Shown here one piece after another: positions 48,059-59,797 of a DNA stretch of 64,000 bases. The stretch is from positions 809,903 to 873,902 of the forward strand of contig NW_006766891.1 in assembly GCF_000275845.1 (NCBI RefSeq), given 5' to 3'. The position numbers and the translations under genes are program-made. Under the pieces are notes generated by a model. It made no database searches, was not told where the DNA came from, and saw nothing but the letters and a program-made list of their open reading frames with translations. This DNA is from Dichomitus squalens LYAD-421 SS1. Lineage: Eukaryota > Basidiomycota > Agaricomycetes > Polyporales > Polyporaceae. How positions within the stretch are numbered: position 1 is the first letter of the stretch; each line of letters begins with the position of its first letter.

Positions 48059-48432
48059 ATGCACCCCCGCCTCTTCATCCTCTTCGCCGCCCTCATGGCG
48101 CTCCTCGTCTTTGTCGCGGCCAACCCGCTTCCGAACGACAACGTCGTGGTCGCGAAGAGGGCGTTAAAGCAGTACGACATCAAGCGCGCCATCGCTGAGG
48201 CCAAGAAGAAGCGCGACGACGACAGTGACGACCACAAGCCGAAGCCGTCGAAGTGAGTTCCCGTCTTGCTATGCACCATACACCCCCGTTGCGCCTCTCG
48301 TCCGCGATTCACGGTTGTCCAACATATGTGACTGACGCTTTCGTTAGGGTCTGGCGTCGTGAGGCTCCGACTCCCTCGAAGATTTACGAGCGTCGTGCCC
48401 CCGCTCCTGTCCCGTCCAAGCGCTCCGCTTAG
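48059..48432 (+). CDS. Secreted peptide precursor with many dibasic sites
   Basis: Exons 48059-48252 and 48348-48432 give 92 aa. A signal peptide (LFILFAALMALLVFVAA) is followed by NPLPNDNVVVAKR. The mature part has Lys/Arg pairs at regular spacing: after VVVA (KR), after QYDI (KR), after EAK (KKR), then VWRR, IYERR and PSKR near the end. Two related short pieces, EAPTPSK and APAPVPSK, each follow an Arg-Arg pair; the first begins with Glu-Ala, as seen in yeast alpha-factor spacers. This layout suggests processing by a Kex2-type protease into small peptides. No Cys and no CAAX box, so not a typical basidiomycete pheromone. Family not recognised. Confidence 0.7.
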
Positions 48433-48896
48433 ACGAGATGAGGGGTGCGCGCTCCATTGCACGACTCGTTCCGTACGACCACGGCCTAGGTGCGTAAGTT
48501 CTCAGTCCCTCTGGCCTTCGCCGTACGTTTGCTCACTTTGCGCTCGTGTTTGATCCGGCAGACCATCCATGCCCACTATCTTCGTTAGCCCTCTCTGTAC
48601 CGCTTTTCCCCTTCGCGACGCCATATGTGTAGCCGAAAGAACGTGCGTATAGATGTATCCGGACCGACAGACTACTCGAGGAACAGGGAGCCGGGGCTCC
48701 CACGAGTGTTTGTCGGTTTGTACGTTCCTTCGTCTCGTCTTATCCACTTGTAAACAGTATTCAGGATATTGTATCGTTTGGACTGCTTAGAGAGACATCC
48801 AGTAGACTTCTAGACATTTAGAGAGACATACAGACAGTAGGCCAGGTGAGTGACATCTCAATGTATATGTATGCTTCCATGAGGCAAAATCAATAT
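48433..48896. other. Intergenic, no gene supported
   Basis: 3' region of the peptide gene up to the tRNA. Nothing recognised apart from a short repeat of GAGAGACAT (48790, 48821). Confidence 0.45.
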
Positions 48897-48974
48897 GGCG
48901 CTATAGTGTAGTGGTTATCACTTGGGATTCTGAAGAAATTTCCCAAAACCCAGGTTCGAGCCCTGGTAGCGCCT
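48897..48974 (+). tRNA. tRNA-Gln(CUG) with short intron
   Basis: Acceptor stem GGCGCTA pairs with TAGCGCC. The D arm contains the A box (TAGTGTAGTGG) and the T arm contains GGTTCGAGCCC (B box). The anticodon stem TGGGA/TCCCA encloses TTCTGA plus about 6 extra bases (AGAAAT), a short intron at the usual place after position 37. The anticodon CTG is at 48930-48932. Confidence 0.9.
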
Positions 48975-48992
48975 TAAGGAGAAGCAGACATC

Positions 48993-48999
48993 TTTTTTT
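48993..48999 (+). terminator. Pol III terminator of tRNA-Gln
   Basis: Run of seven T, 19 bases after the tRNA end. Confidence 0.75.
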
Positions 49000-49345
49000 G
49001 GCTCTGGCGTGGTACTGGTGGTAGACTAGGTGGTGGCTTTTGCCAATCGTGGGATACAACTACTGCGACCTTACATTGTCAAGGCTCTTACATTGACACT
49101 ATGTACAGCATGTCGCACTACACTGTCTCCGCTGGCTTGTTGGCTGGCAGGAGAACTACATGGGGGGAACATGCCCCGTTGAGTGAGGCTGGTAGCCACA
49201 GGTTCGCATGGACGAGATGTGGACAAAGCACACCCAAGTATATTACAAAGAGCACAACGGTACATGTCAAGAAGCGAGTCGTGAGTATCGGTATACAAAG
49301 CAGCGTCCAGTCGCTAGATCTCGTATTTACTCATCTCCGGGAGAG
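49000..49345. other. Intergenic between tRNA and protease gene
   Basis: About 350 bp between the tRNA terminator and the stop of the M50B-like gene. Nothing recognised. Confidence 0.45.
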
Positions 49346-50967
49346 CTACCATCGACGGAGCAAAACCATCGTCGTGACTGCTGCACACAACACCGTCGAG
49401 GAGAAGGTCGTAGGGAAGAGCTGCATCGCGCCGCTAGAGCCGGGTACGGGTAGGAAATGCTTCGAATCTTCTGCCTGTTGGGAGGCGGATTCCTGCAAAG
49501 TGCGTCACGACGCGTCGATATGGGCCTACTCGAGTGTATACGTGAAAAGGCACACCTTGAATGCTACGAGGCCAATGATGATTCCCGCTGCAAAAAACGC
49601 AAAGGCCTGGATGAGCCAGATGACGCCCCACACTGCACGCAGTGGTCAGCATGTATGTATACGTGACGTGTCAAGGACGAGGCCGAACTCACCTTGTGAA
49701 GGACAGCATCCGCAAATTTGCGCGAACGACGAGGCGTCGGAGCCGTTCACCTTTCGTGCAATGGTGTCGTCTAGCGATGGCGGAAGCAAATGAGAAGAGA
49801 TTTTGTAAGGGGGTAGAGAGACATACCAACGACGTCCCAGAGGACGTACATGTCGGACATGACGCCGACGAAGAGCACCTGCAGAACGTTCGTTCAGCAC
49901 GCCACTGCGCAGCAGATGAGCAAGAGAGGAGCGGTGAGGTCACTTACAAAGTATCTCAAAGCAACACCCCCAGCGACGAACCAGAACAACACGATTAGAC
50001 CAGACATGCCGAGGATCAGCAGCCACGGTCTGTATAGTCGACTCCCATGAACATCCTCTTGCTCGAGCTAAGAGAAGTGTCGGTACGTACAGCCAGCTTT
50101 TCCTCGCCCACCACAGTGTACAGAGGAAGAACGCGGCCATGGCGAGCGACGCAACCTTGCTCGCGTTCGTGTCGAACCCACACGCTATGAGCGCGGCGCC
50201 GATGAACGACGACCCGAGGTACCCCGCAGGGAGGGTGATCCACGGTATTCCTCCCGACATCCGGGTCGCCCCGCCTTCATCCGCTGTATACGATCTTCGC
50301 CTTCAGCACCTCCTACCGAAGGGATACTCTGGAGCAAGCTGCTCAGAACTCACGGTCAAGTTCGATGGAATGTATGTGCGCGCATGTGAGAACTGTGCTC
50401 TCGTCAGATTCGCCACCGCCACCGTTCGGTATCGAGCGTACTACTCACTGCCTGCCAATGCATGGCTCATCTGCACCCATACAGCAACGTTCATAGTCAG
50501 TCCCATCCGTACCCTGCACTACAAAACCGCGATCACACACCTCATGGAATCCCACAGTCAACAGCCTGTACGTACGCCGTCAGTCTCCCGCGCTCAAACC
50601 ACGACCCTTCCCTCACGGACATGCCAAAAGCCAGAAGCCAAAACTCACTTGAACGGATAGACTACAAGCCACCGAGATCATCAGGACACCGCGAAGCTTT
50701 CGTGATAAAGTGGAGCGCACTCACTTATGACTGACAGATACGGCATGTGCCTGCGGTCCCAATTTGTACCGGGTCAGTTCAGCCATATACCGCGCGAAGC
50801 ATGGGCACGAGCAAAACGGACCATAAGATGAAGATCACGACGATATACACCCCAGCTACGATCAGCGTCGTCCGCTGAGTTGAGTTGGGCGTGAGCGAGT
50901 CCTTCGCGTCGCGCGCGAAAACCGCAAAATTGTGCTCCTGCACGGGAAATCCATCGATGTAGGGCAT
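49346..50967 (-). CDS. M50B-type membrane metalloprotease homologue
   Basis: Twelve exons, 50967-50822, 50750-50725, 50661-50649 (13 nt), 50565-50541, 50470-50449, 50392-50354, 50283-50091, 50029-49948, 49878-49827, 49770-49693, 49632-49556 and 49492-49346, give 299 aa. The zinc motif is HEMSH, formed only by joining exons 4 and 5 (LLTVGFHE plus MSHALAG). Around it lie membrane helices: TLIVAGVYIVVIFILWHMPY, then GGIPWITLPAGYLGSSFIGA and SLAMAAFFLCTLWWA, then GLIVLFWFVAGGVALRYFVL and WLIQAFAFFAAGIIIGLV. Segment HSIELDPDEGGATRMSGG follows the motif. This matches the M50B-like family related to site-2 proteases; substrates in fungi are unknown. All twelve exons keep frame. Confidence 0.85.
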
Positions 50968-52340
50968 CTCCTTTCGTGAGTCGTTAGGCGTGCAGGTGCA
51001 GGCGATGAATTTGCAGAGCGTGGAGGTGCCGAACGACGCTTGTGCCAAAGTTATCGCCGCAGTCAACGCGCGCCAAAAAGTTCAACTAAGCGTAAGATTA
51101 CAGCGCCTTGCATAAGTCCGTGAACGCGCTGATTTTTTCTCTCAGGCGTCTACGCTAAGCGACCTGCCCAAACAGGCCACATGACGGTCACAGGTCTGGA
51201 GCCCACGGCCCTCGCTGGCATCACAGACGAGTCTGCGATACACGCGTCTCGCACGTTCATGGTTGTTGACAGTCCATATTGCAGGGAGATGCGCTTGGTG
51301 AGGAATGGCACGGTCACTGATGTTCTCTGAACAAATAGAAGGTGATGCTCCACAAAGTAAGGACCGCAATTGATTACCCTCAACGGTCAAAACGTTTGCA
51401 GTGCGATTTGCAGACCATTAGCCTCGTTCTCTTATGCTCGACATGGGACATGGCAACACAATGTCTAGCGAGATCTGGAGATGCAGGAGGCGCTGCCACT
51501 AAGTACACGTCCCTCGCGATTGCGCCTTTGCTCCAGACATGAAGTAAGCAGGTGAATTGTGTGGAGATTAGAACATGAGCATTAGACCACTTTATGCGCG
51601 TTCATATGTAGGACAAAATGAGATACAAACATTTCTTATCCATTATACACATAATGAACTTCTTGTATATCGAGTCAGTAGCTCTTCAATTGTGACGTGC
51701 CGTTATGGCGTAGTAGAAGTCTTCGTGACCGTAATGTGGCTTACTTAGGGTCGCCTAGCGTAGACGCCGGAGAGAAAAAATCAGCGCGTTCACGGACTTA
51801 TGCAAGGCGCTGTAAGCCCTCGTACCGTGCATGTTCGCGTTCGCTCGCCTGAAGTGCTCCTCCTGGCTTCTTGATTCCCTCTGTATACTATCTGCTTACC
51901 ACTGAAATACCTCTCTAGGCCCGACGTCGCGGACTTCGCACACAGCATCGTCGGCCTCGCGGACTGCGTACAGCGTCGATGCATCAGTCAACGCCTGACC
52001 ACACCCATTGAAATCAGACTCGGCCAATGTCCTGGACCACTGAGATCGAACGAGTTTGCGGACAAATCGCTGCAGGCGATACACTGAACACTTGAGTGTC
52101 CAGGACCAGTTCAGATCGTGCGAGGCAAGACTTTCGTAAGAAAGAATCATCATAAAAATCGTAAGCGAGACAGAGTACGATGCTAGGATACAACATTAGA
52201 TGAGAAGTAGCGATGGTATGTATAGCCAACAGACACGTTCAGAGAGACACACAGCGAGAGTACACGTGATGTAACAACAGCGGCAGCGGGGGCAAGGGGG
52301 TACGGACGGACAACCACACGGACAACTGACTCACCAACGT
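50968..52340. other. Intergenic, no gene supported
   Basis: About 1.4 kb between the M50B-like start and the eEF3 stop. An AT-rich part (51590-51680) is present. A near-repeat around 51070-51130 and 51750-51830 (both with GCGTGAACG/CGTTCACG, TTATGCAAGGCGCTGTAA and AGCGTAGACGCC in opposite orientation) forms an inverted pair about 0.65 kb apart. Confidence 0.5.
51101..51813. repeat. Inverted repeat pair, about 60-bp arms
   Basis: The left arm, about 51101-51161, reads ACAGCGCCTTGCATAAGTCC, then GTGAACGCGCTGATTTTTTC, then TCTCAGGCGTCTACGCTAAG. The right arm, about 51754-51813, on the opposite strand reads ACAGCGCCTTGCATAAGTCC, then GTGAACGCGCTGATTTTTTC, then TCTCCGGCGTCTACGCTAGG. About 58 of 60 positions match. 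The spacer is about 590 bp and has no transposase-like frame. This looks like a second non-autonomous terminal-inverted-repeat element, or a fold-back pair. Confidence 0.75.
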
Positions 52341-55300
52341 TCAGAGCTCATCGTCAGTGACCTCCTCGCCGCGCTTCTTCCGCGCCATGCGCTCCTTCTT
52401 GAGCTTACGCGCCTCAGCCGACGTCAGCTTCTTCGTCTTCTTCGTGTCGATCTTGTTGCCCATCGCATCGTACTGGTCCTCATCCTCTCCGTCCTTCTTG
52501 TCGATGCGGGGACCGGAGCCCTGGCCCTCAACCCAGTTGTGGCCAGACGCCTCAAGACGGCCGTCCCGCATGGCCCAGACCTCCGTGCACAGCGACTCGG
52601 AGAAGTCACGGTTGTGCGTGATGACGAGGACACCACCCTCAAACTCCTTGAGGGCCTTGATGAGAGCCGCGAGCGACTCACGGTCGAGGTAGTTCGTAGG
52701 CTCGTCCAGGCAGATGACGTGGGGACGACGCCAGGTAGCAGCACCGAGCACGACCTTCACCTTCTGACCGCCAGAGAGACCGCGCATCGAGTTGTGCGAG
52801 ACGAACTCGGCCTCGAGACCGAAGTCAGCGAAGTGCTTCTCAATCTCGCGACGAACGAGGGGGCGGAGGAGACCGAGACGCTGCGCCTCACGAGTGTCGA
52901 CCTCGAGCACCTTCTTCTCGAAACCGCGCTTGATGAGGTCATCACGGGGCAGCCAGATGTTCTCCGACGACGACATGTTCTTGAACGAGACCTCGTACTC
53001 GTACGACTGCTTGAGCTTCTTGCGAGCAACAATCTCCTCGATTATGCGCTTCTGGCCCTCGACGACGACGATTGAACCGTCCTTCATCTTCTTCTCCTCC
53101 TCCTCGGTGATCTGACGCGACGCCTTCATCATCTCCTCGAGATCCTCACCAGTCTGGTAACGCCAGAGCATGTACTCAAGTGGGGTCTTGTCGAGGTGCT
53201 GATCAATGTGGTGGAAGGCGTGCTGCGCAACGTAACCGATGACCAAGTTGGGGTGCTTCCAGATCTCACCACCCTTGTTCGGCTCCATGTCGCCAATGAG
53301 AAGCTTGACGAGCGTAGATTTGCCTGAACCGTTGGGACCGAGGACGGCGACACGGGAGGAGAGTGAAACTTGGAGGGTGATGTCGTAGAGCTGTTGGTTG
53401 GCTTGCGTAGGGTACTGGAAGCCGACCTTGCGCATCTTGAGGAGGGACTTCTCCTTCGTCTTGACGCCCTCGAGAAGCGGGGGGTCGGGCAGCTTGAACT
53501 GGTAGTCCTCCTGGGCCTCAAGCGTGTAGTACGAACGAGCCTCAGGGACAGCCTTCATGAACGCCTCAAGGTTACCGCGGTAGCGCTTAAGCTTGAAGCG
53601 GTTGAGATGGAGGACATCGGTGATGACGTTGTTCAAGAAGCCGGAGTCGTGCGAGACGATGATCGACGTGCAGGTCGTGAGGCTGGTGAGGTAGTTCTCG
53701 AGCCACGCAACATTGACAACGTCCAAGTGGTTGGTAGGCTCATCGAGGAGGAGAATGTCCGCGCGGAATAGCATAGCGCGGGCAAGCGCAAGCTTCATCT
53801 TCCAACCACCGGAAAGGGAGCCAATCGCAGACTTCTGGCGCTCATCGGAGAACCCGACGGACGCGAGGGTCTCGATGATCTCCTCACGAGTCGCTTGGAT
53901 ACGTTTGTCCGAGACAATGAAGTCGAGGACAGAGGTATCGGCCTCGGAACCGTCGATGTCGTGCTCCACATAGAAGGTGCGGACCTCGTCGGGGGATGGG
54001 AAGCCCTCAACTTGCCTGTGGGGCGTACTAGTCAGCATCGTACTCAGCAACGAGAGGCGAAACAACGTACCCGTTAGTGATCGCACGCATGAGGGTGGAC
54101 TTCCCGGTACCGTTGCGACCGCAGAGACCGTAGCGGTGGCCACGCTTGAGACGGAGGGTTGCAGTGTTGAGCAGGATCTTCGCACCGTAGGCGAGCGAGA
54201 ACTGGCAGTTGCACAGGTCCTCGCCTTCCTCCTCATCCTCAGCCTGCGCCTCGTCCTCGTCCTCGGCAGAGGCCGACTTGACGGCCCACTCATTGACGAT
54301 GGTGTTCGGGTCGGGCGAGGTGGTGAGGAACGCAAGGTAGGGAATGAGGGTCTGCCACTCCGAGACGTCGAAATTCTTCAGGTTGACCATGTTCGTGGCG
54401 AGCTGAGAAGCGTAGATGGTCGCAACGTCGGCAACGGAGGGGACAGGGTTGGCGCCAGCCTTCTTGTAGAGGTTGATGAGGGAATGAGCGAGGGTCTTCT
54501 CCTCCGCCTTCTTCAGGGGCGGGAGGTCAGAACCGTCGCCAGTGGGGACCTCACCAACCTGACGAAGGGTAGCGATGGCGCGAGCGACAACACTGCGGGC
54601 CTCAGGGTCACCAATGACACTCTCGATCTTGATGAGGCCGGGGAGAAGCTTGGGGATGAAGGGGCGGACGGTCACGGGCGAGTCGACGAGCTTGGCCATG
54701 TTGTCGATGATGACCGCAACCTTACGCTTGGTGGCCGTGAGCTTCTCGTTGAGACCGCGGGACAAAAGGGGAACCATGAGGGAGAGGGTGGGGGAGTCTA
54801 CTTCTGAAACGAAGGTGGTCGCCGAGAGAAGGGTGATAGTGTTGGGGACCTCCTCAACGGGGTTGATTAGAGCCTTGATGAGGGCAGGAATAAAGCGTTC
54901 TATGTCCTTGTTCGAGACGAGAGCAGTGACCTTTTCGAGCGAATCGCGTGCCGCCTTCTTCACGTCCGCCTTGGTATCCCAAATCGCCTCGGCAAGGACA
55001 GGGACGATCTCGGGAGTGAGCTTAGCGGTCTGAAGGGGGGCAGAGGCGACAAGTTGGTTGAGTACGACGAGCGAGCCCGTCTTGACCTGCCACTTGCCGG
55101 CGGTCTTGATTTCGTGAAGAAGAGCGGGGAGGACGAGGCCTGCCGCCCAGGGGTTGCTCGCTGCAACATACGCCTTCACCGCCTCGACGGCAGCGTTGCG
55201 GACAGCGGGCATCTTATCAGCGAACGCCTCGATGAGCGCCGCGTAGACACCAGAGTCAATGAAGTAAGGCTCGAGCGCACGGATCGCAGGCGTTGCAGCG

Positions 55301-55578
55301 ACAGCCGCAACGGCGTTGGCGGCGCCCTCGCGAGCAGCGGGCGACTTCTTGTCACCGAGGGCCTTGACGACGGCATCGGTAAAGCCGACGGATTGGACGG
55401 CCGCAGGGCCTTCCTTTTGGACGAGGGCGACGAACTGAGCAGCCGCAGCCTCGCGGGTCGCCTTGTCAGCAACGAAGAGTCCGGAGACGTCGAACTGGCC
55501 GGCAGCGGGGGCGACGGCAGCCTTGAGAGACGCCGGGTCGGGGATGGTGGAGGGAGCAGCAGCGGAGACAGCGGGCAT
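52341..55578 (-). CDS. TEF3: Translation elongation factor 3 (eEF3)
   Basis: Fungal ABC-type ATPase that clears deacylated tRNA from the ribosomal E site. Exons 55578-54071 and 54015-52341 give 1060 aa. Order: HEAT repeats (to about residue 320), four-helix region, ABC1 with CGRNGTGKSTLMRAI, LSGGWKMKLALARAM and ILLLDEPTNHLD, ABC2 with LGPNGSGKSTLVKLLIGDME, a chromodomain-like insert (LKQSYEYEVSFKNMSS), LSGGQKVKVVLGAATWRRPH and ICLDEPTNYLD, then a Lys-rich tail for ribosome binding. Both Walker and signature motifs are intact. The frame is open upstream to 55650, but GTGAAT at 55650 to CAG before the start looks like a 5' leader intron, so the Met at 55578 in an ACCAAAATG context was chosen. 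Confidence 0.97.
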
Positions 55579-56179
55579 TTTGGTTATCTGAGCGGCAGAT
55601 TGGGGCATTGAGACTTGAAGCTGGACGCGAGAGCTAGAAGGCGTATTCACCTTGTGGGAGATACGGGTGGATTAGAGATCTATGGAGGAATCGACGAGCG
55701 GCAGAGCAGCGGCGAAACACAAGAAAAGGTCGTCAAGGACGAGAGGTCACTCTATTTCTACTGAGGGCCGAAGCCTGCGTTGAAAAACTGTCAACGACTC
55801 GCTCTGAGACGAGGGGGGACAGCGAAGGGCACGTACCGTCTAAGTGGGAAAGAAGTAAAAGAACAGAAATGAGTGGGGATAGGGATGTATCTTGTCGCCA
55901 ATCAGGCTTATATATCGGGTCTGCCAGTGGGCGGAGTACGAAAAAAACAGCGATCTCACGTGGCACAGCCCATATCAGGCCCGGCGCTTACTCAATGTGG
56001 GGTAACGAGGTCGCTCCCCCGCACACTCCGGCGTCCGTGGTCACTTGTGCTCCGCTCCTTCGCCGTTCCGGGCACGTTCGAGCATATCACCGAGACCGAC
56101 CTCGATTCCGACGACTACAGCACACGAGCTAAGCTTAACATAGTCCGAGCCACCTCCGACGTCTCGCCAGCTCGCCGCC
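55579..56179. promoter_or_regulatory. Upstream region of eEF3
   Basis: About 600 bp between the eEF3 start and the V-ATPase stop on the same strand; includes a probable leader intron (about 55650-55585) and presumably the strong eEF3 promoter. No other gene seen. Confidence 0.5.
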
Positions 56180-59100
56180 CTACTGCTTCTCGTTCAGCCG
56201 CGCGAAGCTCAGCGGCACGAATTGCTATGTGGCAACACCATCAGCTAACACGTTCCCGCAGCCCCATGCTCACGGAACGCCCAGAGGTGACTACTGATAT
56301 GAATTGGAGCACACTCACATAGCCACCTGCCTCGTAGTGCTTGCTGTTCGCCTCTACCCAATGCAGACGCAGCGCGTGTAGGAATGCCGAGAGGCCCTAA
56401 ACCGTGTGTCGATCAGTGACTGCCCCCCAAAAGAAGTCAAGGACCATCGCCATCATGCATCACGTCCCATGATGTGCCCTCTACCCCCGTTCCCGTCACG
56501 TAACCTCGGAAAAGGCCTAGATAGGGACGTACCTCCATGATACACAAGATGCCAATGGTCATCACCAGCCACATTGCCCCGACGACAACGATCGCGATGA
56601 TACCAACCAGACCCGTCATGTCCAGCACGTTCGCGATGGTCATGTCCCATAGCACCTCAGATAGCTGTGCGTGCGCCAGCGAGAGCGCCCACAGACGAAG
56701 GTACGAGGCAGTGTGCGAAACGCATCCGAGACAGAACTCAATCGTGTGGATGACCTGATGCACGACGACCTCGCTGAAATCGTGCTGCTCCTGCGCATCC
56801 AACGAGGAATGTGATATGAGCGGTTGGCGTACAGAGAAAGACGTACAAAGAACCTACATGCTCCTCGTCGTTCACTTCCACGATCGCCCGGCCGTTGCCT
56901 TCTTCTTCGCCTTCCAGGTCCACGTCCTCCGCGTGTCTCGGCGCTTCGTCCGCGCCAAGTAGCCCAATATAGCCTTGACCCTGGATCTGCTGCATCTCCT
57001 TGTACTGCAGGTAGGGCTTCGTGATCAGCAGCCACGGCACGCACACCCCAGCCATCAACAGCAGGATGACCTGCACCGTGCTCTGTCCAGCGTAGAGCTG
57101 CGTGCCCGGGTCGACCGTTCCGGGGGATAGGACCATCCCGATCAGCATGTTCAGAAGAGAAGGCGGCTGCGTGGACGCCTTCGACCAGTCCACCGTCCAC
57201 TTGTAGATTATGCAAACGACCAGATAACCGAAGATAGACTGAAGGAAGATCATTTGCGGGATGAAGTTGGTCCAAATGTCGGAGAATCGCTTAAAACGAA
57301 TGTGGTTGGGGACTTGCAAGCAGACCGCGAACGTCATCTAAGGTTCATCGTTAGTCCGATCGGTTTCGGAGAACTGCCATGTAGAGGCGGCGAAGCGGCT
57401 CTTACGTGAATGACACCCAGAACGATCGACATCTTCATCTTGTATGAGTTAGTGAATAGCAACTGGTTTTCGGCTCCGTGCCAACCAGGGTCGAGGCCAA
57501 ATGGATATGTGTGCCCGTTAGAGTAGGCGACAACAGATTCGTTGCCATGAGGCTCGGGCCACTCCCATCCAGAGTGGAAAAGGTGAAGCGATTTGGAGAA
57601 GATGTCGTTGTAGAGGAGGCCGGTGTAGATCGAGAAAGCGCCCATAAGCAAAATAATGTAGCGGCCGCTGTAAAAGAGGGGACGGGTGTGTCAGCACTGC
57701 GAAGCCACACTGAAACGTCTGATACGCACAAGAAGAATGTGCCGAAGATCTCACCGAGGTCTGCCTTCGCAAGCTTTCTCTCGAACAGGATCATCGCCAA
57801 TGCAGCAATGAAGATGATGAAGCCGTGACCAATATCGCCGAACATGACAGCGAACAAGAACGGGAAAGTAATGACGGCGAACAGGCCGGGGTTGACTTCT
57901 TGGTACGTTGCAATACCATAGGCGTCCATGATAGTCTGGAATCCCTCCGTGAACTTGTTGGTGCGATTGAAGGTAGGCGGCGTGCGGTTCGTGCGCAGCT
58001 CGTGAAGGATGGGCGGGACGTTGGTACCGGATTCCTCCTGTGTGTAGCGGATCAACACTTTTGCAAACTTCCATATAGATAAAATCTCATCGTACCGTGG
58101 CATGGCGCAACGCAAGCTGAATCTGGGCGATGTCTCGAGTAGGGCACCAGCCCTCCGCAATGAGGGTTTTGCGACGGACATCGTAATTGAGCAGATTGAG
58201 CGTCTCGTAGATCAGCTTCTCCTTTGCCACCACATCCTGCCAGCTCGCAAGGCTCTCGCCGATGGTCTGGAGCTCAGCCCTGCGGTTGGCGCCAGTGTTA
58301 TAGAGCACGATCTGGAGATCTTCCAGACGGCCGGTGACCTCGCGCATAGAGTCCGCACGCTTGTCCGCGTTCACATCAATGGGGTAGAGGGTCGCGCCCA
58401 TAGACTCGGCGATCTTCCGAATCTTTGCCAGGAGCACGTCGCCGTGCGCGAAGATGATGAAGACGTTCTTGCGCGTCTCAGCACCAGTCGCAGGGTCGAC
58501 GAAAGGCTCTTGAATATCGATGTAGTTCATGTAGAGGTTCCCCCTGAGGATGCGCCACAGGACACGTTCGAAAGTGGACAAACGCGTGCGGTCGATCGTA
58601 CCGGCGATAAATCTGCAGAATTCCGTCAGCGTTGTGTTTTTGGGCGACGATATGTCGCGGGAAGCCATCGCCACAAATACCACTCGATTGGCGGCCGCTC
58701 ATGATAGCCTAGAGTCATTGGAATCATTCAACTCTACCCGCCCTTGGCCCGAATCTGAATTTCAGATACGGGTTGGTGGCAACCAAAGTAGAGGTACCCA
58801 ACCACGGTTATTCCGTATAGCAGGTCGAGATGCTTCGACATTGGGAAGACATATGGGAGATGCGTCGCAGATAGTACGTACAAGCACGCCAAACGGACTT
58901 CATATGAACCGTGGGGCGAACGACGCAGTTTGGAACGTCGAGTTACGTGAACATGCCGAGCTAGTCCTACGGCCTGTAACGCTTCGGAAAGAAACGTCTC
59001 TTCGCATAGCACGAAACATAGAAGATGCGAATCCAAGGAATTACTTACTCAAGGTCCAACTGAACATCGCCTACGGACGAATACTGCTGCTCCCGGTCAT

Positions 59101-59797
59101 CGTGCTGCAGGAGCGGGGCAGAACTGTCGTCCAGAGACTGACGAACTTCGCTCTCGCGGACAGCCGCCTATGAGCCGTTAACAAACGCGCCTCCATCTGG
59201 ATGCTGCAAGAAACTCACCCGCTCGAAGAAGACCGCGGTTTCCCGCAAGACGTGTCTCGCTTCTACAAGCTCCCTCAGCCGCTCGCTCAGAAGTTGGTAG
59301 CTCTCATTCATTTGCGTCAGACGCGCCTCATGCTCTGCCAACTTCACATCGAGCTCGTCGATGGTCTGCGCAGACCGCGGGCCGACCGTAACGAGCGGCG
59401 CCGAGTCGTAGAGAGGACGAATGGGAACTGCCTCCTTCTCCTTCTCAATCTGAGAGGCAAAGAAGCGGACGCGACGGGCCATCTCGTCGATGCGGCGGAT
59501 CTCACCGACGAAGGAACGTTGAAAAGGATTGACATTTGGGTTCAGCTGTGAGCGCGTATAGGACGTATGAATATGAATAGTCATGTATGTCATTGCAGTA
59601 CAGCACAGACTCACATCTTTGAATTGAACATTGCCTAGCTCGCCAAGCTCAGCGATGGTGTCATGAGCAACTTCGGTAGGCACAATGAGCTGTACCAAGC
59701 TCATCTGCTCCGAGCCTGAAAAGCCAGTGTCAGCCGTCTCATAGCAAGAGAAGTTATAGCGAGACATACGGAATAGTGTAGGGAATTCGTCCCCCAT
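56180..59797 (-). CDS. VPH1: V-type ATPase subunit a (Vo sector)
   Basis: Membrane subunit that carries protons through the vacuolar ATPase. It begins [20 protein letters not shown] (first two exons joined), continues with [52 protein letters not shown] and [17 protein letters not shown]. The membrane half has [58 protein letters not shown] and [17 protein letters not shown]. The key helix is [20 protein letters not shown] with its essential Arg, and the end is [14 protein letters not shown]. About a dozen exons; most introns are 50-80 nt, but 59048-58613 is 436 nt. Whether it is the vacuolar (Vph1) or Golgi (Stv1) form cannot be told; many fungi have only one. Confidence 0.95.

Noticed and set aside
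48059..48432. Mating pheromone precursor
   Set aside because: No C-terminal CAAX box, and no pheromone receptor gene in the window.
54000..55611. Plus-strand open frames opposite eEF3
   Set aside because: Shadows of strong codon bias in eEF3; no motifs.
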